From: Pirellulales bacterium
GTDB lineage: Bacteria; Planctomycetota; Planctomycetia; Pirellulales; PALSA-1355
Reading direction: 5' to 3'
Assembly (NCBI GenBank): GCA_022844125.1
Contig: JALHMI010000017.1
Span: 1 to 64,000, forward strand
Length of the DNA: 64,000 nt
Of this stretch, positions 8,172-15,159 are shown piece after piece. Made by a program: the position numbers and the translations under genes. Below the pieces are notes generated by a model, which ran no database searches, was not told where the DNA came from, and saw only the letters and a list, made by a program, of their open reading frames with translations. Numbering within the stretch: position 1 is the first letter of the stretch; each line of letters starts with the position of its first letter.

Positions 8172-10025
8172 ATGTCCAAAGCAAACCGATTGTGCCTTTC
8201 GGTGGCACTGACTCTCCTTCTTGGATTCTCGAACCACGCGCTGGCGGCCGAAGCCAAACTGCCAGCCAAGCCGAATGATGCCCAAGCGCTCGTCACCCAG
8301 GCGCTTCAGGCCGAGCTCGACGGGCGGATGGCCGAGCGAGAGGATCTGCTTCAGCAGGCGATCAAGCTCGATCCGAACTTCGCTCCGGCTCGCTGGCAGT
8401 TGGGGCAGGTCCGCGTCGACGACAACTGGATCAGCGCCGCGGACGCTGCCAGCCGGCCCAGTCCGGAGCGGGAGGCTTATCTCCGCCGTCGCGACGCGCT
8501 CGTCGACACGGCCGATGCGCACCGCGAACTGGCCCGCTGGTGCAAAAAGCACAATCTGCCGGAGGAATCGCGTCTGCACTGGACGATGCTGCTGGAATAC
8601 GAACCGCAGGATTCCGAAGCGCTCACGGCGCTGGGGCTCACGTGGCACGACGGCCAGCTCATGACCCGCCAGCAAATCGCGGAAGCGCAGAAAGCCGGCG
8701 CCCAGCGCAAGCAGGCCCTGCGCACCTGGAAATCGAAAGTGAACCAGTGGCGCGCCGACCTGCTCAGCGGAGATGACCAGCGCGTAGCGAAGGCGCGCGA
8801 GGGGCTGGCTCAAGTCGACGATCCTGCCGCACTGCCAGCTCTGGAGAGCGTGCTGATCCCCAAGGCGGACGACGAGCGTAGCGAGCGGTTGAACCTGGCC
8901 CTCATCTCGACGATCGATCGGATGCCCACACCCGAGGCGACCGAGTTGCTGCTGCGCACGGCGATGGACACACACAGCCAGGCGGTTTGCACGGCCTGCT
9001 GCGCGGCACTCAAGCAGCGACCGCTGTTCACGTTCGTGCCACAACTGATTGCGACCTGGCCCGACAAGCTCACTTCGAAGTTTGAGATCGCGATCGGGGC
9101 CGACGGCACGGTCGTCCACGAACATCAGGTAACCCGCGACGGACTCGGTGGTACCCAGGTGCTGAACCTGAACGCCACAATCCATTCGACGAATTTGGCC
9201 ATGGCTCGCTTGGTCGCGCCGCGCGCCGTCGCGAGCGAAGCCGCTAATGCCGCCGCGATCGAGCGCGACGTGCAGCAAGCCGAGATCTTGAGCACCGCGG
9301 TTCGCGAGCGCGTGAAGTTCGTGCTCAACAACACGACCGGCTTCGAGAGCCCGGACGATCCCGAGCTGCTCGCCAAGCAGTACGAAGAGTACTACGGCTG
9401 GAGTACGTCGGGCGAGGCCAAGCCCGTGCAGACGGCGCACGTGTCTCGCAATGAAACGTACTTTCCGATTCCGGCGCAACGAGATGCACCGGCGCCGCGG
9501 ATGGCGCCGCGGCCCACAGCCGAAGCCGCCAGCATGAGGAGACTGGACCCCAGAACACGCTGGTTGGGGGAGTGCTTCCCCGCCGGGACCAAGGTTTTGA
9601 CCGAGAGCGGCGCGGTCGCGATCGAATCGATTCGGCGCGGCGATCGGGTGTTGTCGCAGGACCTCGCGACCGGCGAGCTGGCTTATAAAACGGTCCAGCA
9701 GCGCACGCTTCGCCAGGGGGTGAAGATGGTTACCGTTCGCTTCGGCGATGAGAACATCGTCGCCACGTTCGGCCATCCGCTGTGGGTGGTCGGTCGCGGG
9801 TGGCAAGTCGCCGGACGCCTGCAAGCGGGTGATCGGCTGCGCGGGCTGACTGGCGAAGTGAAGGTTACCGGTGTCGAAAGCGCTCCGGCGACGGAAGTTT
9901 ATAACCTCGTGGTCACTGACTTCGCGACGTTCTTCGTGGGCGACCAGCGCCTGCTCGCTCACGACGACACGACGCCAACCGCAGTGCCCGTCGCGCTGCC
10001 TGGCTTGGCGGCTGCCGTACGTTAA
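8172..10025 (+). CDS. Secreted TPR/HEAT-like protein with C-terminal Hint domain
   Basis: 617 residues. A signal peptide (to about residue 26, ALAAEA) precedes TPR-like helices (about 35-200), a HEAT-like stretch (about 200-310) and a linker. A Hint (hedgehog/intein) domain runs from Cys468 (GECFPAGTKVLT) to residue 600, with the block-B His535 in ATFGHPLWVV and the closing block YNLVVTDFATFFVG. Hint domains perform N-S acyl shift autoprocessing; here the terminal Asn of the usual VLVHN end is replaced by Asp (LLAHDD, H597-D598), which could change or abolish C-terminal cleavage. Only 17 residues follow, so there is no toxin or ligand cargo after the Hint domain. The gene overlaps nothing but is four bases from the next start, arguing for an operon with the coiled-coil gene. 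The upstream pseudogene is its paralogue. Confidence 0.75.
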   Translation: MSKANRLCLSVALTLLLGFSNHALAAEAKLPAKPNDAQALVTQALQAELDGRMAEREDLLQQAIKLDPNFAPARWQLGQVRVDDNWISAADAASRPSPEREAYLRRRDALVDTADAHRELARWCKKHNLPEESRLHWTMLLEYEPQDSEALTALGLTWHDGQLMTRQQIAEAQKAGAQRKQALRTWKSKVNQWRADLLSGDDQRVAKAREGLAQVDDPAALPALESVLIPKADDERSERLNLALISTIDRMPTPEATELLLRTAMDTHSQAVCTACCAALKQRPLFTFVPQLIATWPDKLTSKFEIAIGADGTVVHEHQVTRDGLGGTQVLNLNATIHSTNLAMARLVAPRAVASEAANAAAIERDVQQAEILSTAVRERVKFVLNNTTGFESPDDPELLAKQYEEYYGWSTSGEAKPVQTAHVSRNETYFPIPAQRDAPAPRMAPRPTAEAASMRRLDPRTRWLGECFPAGTKVLTESGAVAIESIRRGDRVLSQDLATGELAYKTVQQRTLRQGVKMVTVRFGDENIVATFGHPLWVVGRGWQVAGRLQAGDRLRGLTGEVKVTGVESAPATEVYNLVVTDFATFFVGDQRLLAHDDTTPTAVPVALPGLAAAVR

Positions 10026-10029
10026 CAGC

Positions 10030-11256
10030 ATGCGGAACCTGCTGGCAGCCTTACTCGTGCTCGTTTTGCCTGTCCGCATTGCGGCGGCGCTCGAACCGCG
10101 CGCCCAGGTTGAGCGAATGTTCGCGGCCGATCGCACCAAAGCCGGGCTGGCGGCCGCGAGCGCCGCCTATGCCGATTTGCGGAAGGCTGCGCCTGCCGAT
10201 CCGCGCGTGGACTATGCCTGCGCGCTCGCCCTGGTGCGCCAGCAGCGTGTGCCGCAAGCGCATGGGTATCTCGATCGCTACCTGGCGGCCGTTCCGGCGG
10301 ACGTTCAAGCATGGCAGATGAAGATCTTTCTGCATCTGCAAGCCCGCGAGATCGACGCGGCGCTGGCTGGATGCCGAACGATCGCCGACCAGCTTCCGAA
10401 GATGCCGACGAATGACCCCCAATGGCAAGAGGCGGCAAACTTCCTGGGCGTCGTGGTCGGCTACCTGGAACAGGCGTACGTCGAAACCAGCGGCAAAGGG
10501 GACGCACGCACAGAGCAGAAGAATCAGTTGCTGGCGGCCTTGCCGCCACAGTGGCTCGAGCGATTCGACGCCGGCCGGTTGCAGGTTTCCGGCCGACTGG
10601 CCGAACTGCAAGCCGCGCAGGCGGCCAAGGTGGATCTCGTGCTGGCCGAGCGCGAGCAAAAGAAGGAAATGGTTGAAACGACGATCGATCAGCGCAAGTC
10701 GGAAATCGCCTTCAACGACGAGCAGCTCCAATCCAATGCCGAAACGGTGCGCGACTCGCAGCGGCAACTGACCGTGATTCAGGGACAGCTCAACTCGCTG
10801 TTGGCCGATCGCAACGTCCTGGCCACGCAGCTCACCGTGGCGCAGGCGCGATTTATGGAAATGCAGCAGCGAATGAATGACGCCGCCACAAACACCGGCG
10901 GCGGGCCGGCGCGCATCTCCGTCGGCGACATGGCCGTCCTCAATAATCTCGGCATTGCGCTGGCCGGGCTCAGCAAGCAAATGTACGACGTCGATCGGAG
11001 GATCCTGACGCTGCGAGGCCAGGCCGGGCAGCTCATGGCAAAAGCGCGGCTAAGCGGCCAGGTCGTGGCCGAAAGTCAGCAGGCCATCGCCGAAGCGGAA
11101 ACTCGCACCCAGTCGCTCGAGAAGCAGGCCCAGCGACTGGAGCAGGCGAAGCAGCCGGCGGCGCCGCGAATGACCGCACAGATGCGTTCGCTCGCGACGT
11201 ACCTCCCCTCGCCGCTGGAGCGTGAGCAAGGCCGCGTCCTGGAGTGGTTCGATTGA
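10030..11256 (+). CDS. Exported TPR and coiled-coil protein of unknown function
   Basis: 408 residues from ATG 10030, chosen because it starts a clean signal peptide (MRNLLAALLVLVLPVRIAAA) four bases after the stop of the Hint-protein gene. Residues about 25-190 are Ala/Leu-rich helical pairs like TPRs, with wording similar to the TPR part of the upstream protein. Residues about 195-390 are long heptad-rich helices (KVDLVLAEREQKKEMVETTI and the following segments) that should form coiled coils, with one Gly-rich break near GGGPARIS. No enzyme motif was seen. Spacing implies co-transcription and perhaps translational coupling with the Hint protein, and the two may form one periplasmic assembly. 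I do not recognise a named family. Confidence 0.65.
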   Translation: MRNLLAALLVLVLPVRIAAALEPRAQVERMFAADRTKAGLAAASAAYADLRKAAPADPRVDYACALALVRQQRVPQAHGYLDRYLAAVPADVQAWQMKIFLHLQAREIDAALAGCRTIADQLPKMPTNDPQWQEAANFLGVVVGYLEQAYVETSGKGDARTEQKNQLLAALPPQWLERFDAGRLQVSGRLAELQAAQAAKVDLVLAEREQKKEMVETTIDQRKSEIAFNDEQLQSNAETVRDSQRQLTVIQGQLNSLLADRNVLATQLTVAQARFMEMQQRMNDAATNTGGGPARISVGDMAVLNNLGIALAGLSKQMYDVDRRILTLRGQAGQLMAKARLSGQVVAESQQAIAEAETRTQSLEKQAQRLEQAKQPAAPRMTAQMRSLATYLPSPLEREQGRVLEWFD

Positions 11257-11451
11257 GCCGGTTTTTCGCGTCCTGCGGGGTGAGCTTGAGCGCTTCGCCC
11301 CGCTGAGTTGCCCGCCCCTCGCGGGGAGGTTAGAGTCAAGGTTTCGGGCAATTGGAGCGACTTCGGGCGGACAGCTTCAGGCTTGTCGCACCTGCCGTTT
11401 CACTCGCGTCCCGTCCACGCCAAACAAGCCAGCACCTCGCGCACAGGTTCG

Positions 11452-13398
11452 ATGCCTTCCAGCCGCGCCGTCGGAATCGATCTGGGAGCCACGCGCTCCG
11501 CGGTCGCGCTCATTGATGAGCGTGGACGCAGCGCCATGTTTCGCGACTCGCAGGGAGATCTGCTTACGCCCAGTGTGGTGTACTTTGAAGACGACGAATG
11601 GCTGCACGGCCGCGCGGCAAAACTCGCCGCCGCCACCCAGCCCGCTCGGGCCGGAGAATTCTACAAACGCGACCTGGGCGAACGGGCCTATGCCCGCGCG
11701 ATCAGTGGCGAGCTGGTTCCACCGGAAGTCATCGAAGGCTGCCTGGTTCGCAAGCTGCTCGATAATCTCGCAACCGAGGGGATCGCCGCGCCGGCGGTCG
11801 CGCTTTCGCATCCGGCTGGATTCACGCAAGCCCAGCGCCGCGCGCGGGTGGACGCCGCGCGCCTCGCCGGCGCCGACGTGCTGGGCACGATTCACGACCC
11901 AATGGCCGCGGCGCTCTCCTACGCCGAGTCGCAAGGTTACCTGGTTCCCAACAGCAACAAGCCCGGCCAGCGGGTGCTGGTGTTCGACCTGGGAGGCAGC
12001 AAGCTCGACGTGGCGTTGATCGAAATCAAGCCGAACCGGCTGCGCACGATGGCCATCGGCGGCAACACGCGCCTCGGCGGTCGCGACTGGGACCAGCGGC
12101 TCGCCGAGTACCTGGCCGAGCAGTTTGCCAAACAGTTCGGCGACGACCCACGTCACGACATGATCAGCGTTCGCCGGCTGGTCGAGAGCGCCGAGGAGGC
12201 CAAGGAGTCTCTGACCGCGCGGCAGCAAACCCGCGTGCAGGTGCAGCGTGGCGACGATGCGGCGGCGATTATCGTCACGCGCCAGGCCTTCGAAGATCAA
12301 ACGGCCGACCTCCTGGACGCGGCGGTCCAGGTGGCCGAGCAAACCCTGGCCCGGGCGGGAATTGTGTGGCGGGACATCGCGGGGCTCGTGATCGTCGGCG
12401 GAGCGACGCGGATGCCGGCCATCACCGCCCGGCTCAAGACGCTGACCGGTTTCGAGCCGATTGCCGGCGTGCATCCGGACGAGGCCGTGGCGCGCGGCGC
12501 CGCGATCTTTGCCGAGCACCTGCTGGCGAAGCGCGACGGACGCCGCTCGCCGCTGGAGTTCACGATCGTCGATATCACGGTGCATAACCTCGGGCTTGAG
12601 TGGCGCGACGAGCAGACCGGCCGCATCGAAAACGTCGTGCTGATCGCGCGCGGCAGCGAACTGCCCTGCGGTACCGTGGCCAAGGTCGTCACCGAACATG
12701 AGGACCAGGATGCGATCGAACTGGTGCTGCTCGAAGGCGAGGGTCGCCAGGCGGAAGGGAGCACGCGGATCGCACGGCTGGCAATTCGCGATCTGCCGGC
12801 CGGACTGCCCAAGGGCACGCAGATCAATGTGCAGTATCAACTCACGGCCGAAGGACGCGTGCAGGCCAAGCCGCAGCTCGCGCGCACGGGCGCTCCGCTG
12901 ACGGTGAATGTCCGGCGCGAGAATGCACCCACCGACACTGAACTCACCGATTGGAAGCAGTGGCTCGGTAAGCGCTCTGGGCTCAAGTCGCTGCACGAAC
13001 TGCTCGCGCGACATGCGAAGGAGCGACTGGCCCGCGAAGAAGCCGAAGCAGTCGCGGCCCCCCGCCTGCCGCCGCCCGTGCGGCCGCCGGCGCTGCCCGG
13101 CCGAGGAGCCGCGGCGGGCGATGCGGCGCCCGATTTTGCGCTCTCTGGCGGCGAGAATCTGCACGCCCGGCGAATGTCGCGGCGGCGGATGACCCCCCGA
13201 AAACTCGCGATTCTGATCGGCGGCTACATCGTTTCCGCGATCGTGGGAACCGCCATAGGGTACTATATATTGATGCGTATCGACCCCAGTTATAACTGGT
13301 GGAATCTGCGGCTACCGGGCCTCCAAGCACCTCACAGCAGCCTCCGCCCAGACTCGCCCCACATCGCACTTCTCGAGTCGCCGAGCCAAGAGTCATGA
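11452..13398 (+). CDS. Membrane-anchored divergent Hsp70 (DnaK-like)
   Basis: 648 residues from ATG 11452, the start that places the Hsp70 phosphate-1 motif (VGIDLGATRSAVAL) at the N-terminus. The nucleotide-binding domain is complete (residues about 5-385, including LVIVGGATRMP), and a beta-type substrate-binding domain follows (about 400-530). The helical lid is missing. A Pro/Ala-rich linker (about 545-575) leads instead to one transmembrane helix (about 584-606, AILIGGYIVSAIVGTAIGYY) and a short tail. Key changes: the phosphate-2 motif is DLGGSKLDV in place of DLGGGTFDV, putting Lys184 at the conserved catalytic Thr, and EPTAAA is DPMAAA. ATPase activity may be weak or altered. The stop overlaps the start of the next Hsp70 gene by four bases (ATGA), so the two are translationally coupled. 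The membrane topology is inferred: an N-terminal cytosolic Hsp70 anchored at its C-terminus. Confidence 0.85.
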   Translation: MPSSRAVGIDLGATRSAVALIDERGRSAMFRDSQGDLLTPSVVYFEDDEWLHGRAAKLAAATQPARAGEFYKRDLGERAYARAISGELVPPEVIEGCLVRKLLDNLATEGIAAPAVALSHPAGFTQAQRRARVDAARLAGADVLGTIHDPMAAALSYAESQGYLVPNSNKPGQRVLVFDLGGSKLDVALIEIKPNRLRTMAIGGNTRLGGRDWDQRLAEYLAEQFAKQFGDDPRHDMISVRRLVESAEEAKESLTARQQTRVQVQRGDDAAAIIVTRQAFEDQTADLLDAAVQVAEQTLARAGIVWRDIAGLVIVGGATRMPAITARLKTLTGFEPIAGVHPDEAVARGAAIFAEHLLAKRDGRRSPLEFTIVDITVHNLGLEWRDEQTGRIENVVLIARGSELPCGTVAKVVTEHEDQDAIELVLLEGEGRQAEGSTRIARLAIRDLPAGLPKGTQINVQYQLTAEGRVQAKPQLARTGAPLTVNVRRENAPTDTELTDWKQWLGKRSGLKSLHELLARHAKERLAREEAEAVAAPRLPPPVRPPALPGRGAAAGDAAPDFALSGGENLHARRMSRRRMTPRKLAILIGGYIVSAIVGTAIGYYILMRIDPSYNWWNLRLPGLQAPHSSLRPDSPHIALLESPSQES

Positions 13399-14981
13399 AT
13401 CAGGAAAACTGTCCCGCTGTCGGCATCGACCTCGGGACTACTTATAGCGCTGTGGCCTACATCGACGATACCGGTCGCCCGGTGACGCTCGTCAATTCCG
13501 AAGGCGACCTGGTGACCCCGAGCGTGGTGCTGTTCGAAAGCGACATGGCCGTGGTCGGCAAAGAGGCGCTCAAGGCGATCGCCACCGAAGCCGAGCACGT
13601 GGCCCAGTGCGCGAAGCGCGAGCTCGGCGAACGGGCCTTTCACAAAGTGCTGGGCGGCCGAGCCTATCCGCCCGAAACCCTGCAGGCGCTGGTGCTCAAC
13701 AAGGTGCGCCGCGACGCGTCCCGGCATCTGGGCGACTTCAAGAAGGTCGTCATCACGGTGCCGGCCTACTTCGACGAAGTCCGCCGCAAGGCCACGCAAG
13801 ACGCCGGTTACATGGCCGGTTTCGAAGTGCTCGACATCATCAACGAACCCACTGCGGCGGCAATCGCCCACGGTTTTCACAAGGGGTTCCTCAACCGCAA
13901 AGGCGCGGCCGACATGCCGCAGAAGCTCCTGGTCTATGACCTGGGCGGCGGCACGTTCGACGTCACGGTGATGGAAATCATGGGGCACGAGTTCTGCGCC
14001 CTGGCCACCGACGGCGACGTCCAGCTCGGTGGTCACGACTGGGACCAGCGGCTGGTGAACTACGTCGCCGAGGAGTTTAAGAAAACGCACAACCTCGACC
14101 CGCGCGAGGACCCCAACGCGAATGGCCGGCTGTGGCGCGAGTGCGAAGACGCCAAGCGCACGCTCTCGGCCCGGACCAAGGTCTCGATCAGTTGCGATTA
14201 CAAGGGCCTCGCGATGCGCGTCGAGGTGACGCGCGAAAAATTCGAAGAGCTCACGCAGGACCTGCTGGACCGCACCAAGTTCACCACCCGGCAAACGCTG
14301 CAGGCCGCGGGCCTCAGTTGGTCGGACATCGACTACGTGCTGATGGTCGGCGGCTCCACCCGGATGCCGATGGTCGCCAAGATGCTGCGCGATCTCTCGG
14401 GCCAGGAGCCGGACGCTTCGGTCTCGGTGGACGAGGCGGTCGCCCACGGCGCGGCGCTGCACGCCTCGGTGATCCTGGCGCACGAGCGGGGCGAGATCTC
14501 GGCGATCAACGTTAAGAACGTCAATTCACACAGCCTGGGGGTCGTGGCCAGCGATCCGCGTACGAATCGCCGCCGCAACGCGATCCTGATTCCGCGCAAC
14601 ACGGCCCTGCCCGTCACAGCCAAGCGAGTGTTTCGCACGCAGAAGCCGAACCAGAAGAGCATCCTGGTGCAGATCGTCGAAGGCGAAAGCGCGAATCCCG
14701 ACGACTGCTCGCAGATCGGTAAGTGCGTGGTCCGCGATCTGCCCGTGGGATTGCCCGAGCAAACGCCGATCGAGGTTCGCTTCGCCTACCAGGAGAACGG
14801 CCGCTTGACGGTGCACGTCAACGTGGCGGGCACCAACGCCGAGCTGAAGCATGAGATCACGCGCGACAACAGCATGACGACCGAGCAGCTCGACGCCTGG
14901 CGGCTCTATATCACCGGCCAGCAGGGCGACGATTCGCACGTCGGCTCGAGCGACGACACCATGACGGTGGATGAGCTGTAA
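13395..14981 (+). CDS. Hsp70-family chaperone without helical lid
   Basis: 528 residues from ATG 13395, overlapping the preceding stop. The ATPase domain carries intact motifs: GIDLGTTYSAVAYID, VITVPAYFDEVRRKA, INEPTAAAIA, DLGGGTFDVTVME (D182, T187) and VLMVGGSTRMP. A beta substrate-binding domain follows (about 395-500). The protein then ends in a short acidic tail (SSDDTMTVDEL), so the alpha-helical lid of true DnaK (about 640 residues) is absent. It should be an active ATPase acting with or on the coupled membrane-anchored Hsp70 encoded just upstream. No dnaJ or grpE lies next to it, so it is not the housekeeping dnaK locus. Planctomycetes have several such extra Hsp70 genes of unknown client. 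Confidence 0.88.
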   Translation: MNQENCPAVGIDLGTTYSAVAYIDDTGRPVTLVNSEGDLVTPSVVLFESDMAVVGKEALKAIATEAEHVAQCAKRELGERAFHKVLGGRAYPPETLQALVLNKVRRDASRHLGDFKKVVITVPAYFDEVRRKATQDAGYMAGFEVLDIINEPTAAAIAHGFHKGFLNRKGAADMPQKLLVYDLGGGTFDVTVMEIMGHEFCALATDGDVQLGGHDWDQRLVNYVAEEFKKTHNLDPREDPNANGRLWRECEDAKRTLSARTKVSISCDYKGLAMRVEVTREKFEELTQDLLDRTKFTTRQTLQAAGLSWSDIDYVLMVGGSTRMPMVAKMLRDLSGQEPDASVSVDEAVAHGAALHASVILAHERGEISAINVKNVNSHSLGVVASDPRTNRRRNAILIPRNTALPVTAKRVFRTQKPNQKSILVQIVEGESANPDDCSQIGKCVVRDLPVGLPEQTPIEVRFAYQENGRLTVHVNVAGTNAELKHEITRDNSMTTEQLDAWRLYITGQQGDDSHVGSSDDTMTVDEL

Positions 14982-15159
14982 GGCTCGCGGTTGCTCTCCC
15001 GTGTAAACCGTGGACAACGCCGTAAGAGTTGCTTCCGGGCGAAACAGCCGTCAGGAATGCAGGGCGAACTGGGCGAATTTGCACGTTGCGCGGCCCGGTA
15101 TCTATACTGGGCTGGTCAGCCAACCCCGCCTACGCTTCTCGCCCAGGAATCGCTTCCTC

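Noticed and set aside
8172-10025. Polymorphic toxin system based on the Hint domain
   Set aside because: No toxin domain follows the Hint domain and no immunity gene is adjacent; only 17 residues remain after it.
8121-10139. 672-codon minus-strand frame opposite the Hint protein
   Set aside because: It spans the intact gene with signal peptide and Hint motifs and arises from GC-rich codon bias; no protein family was recognised in it.
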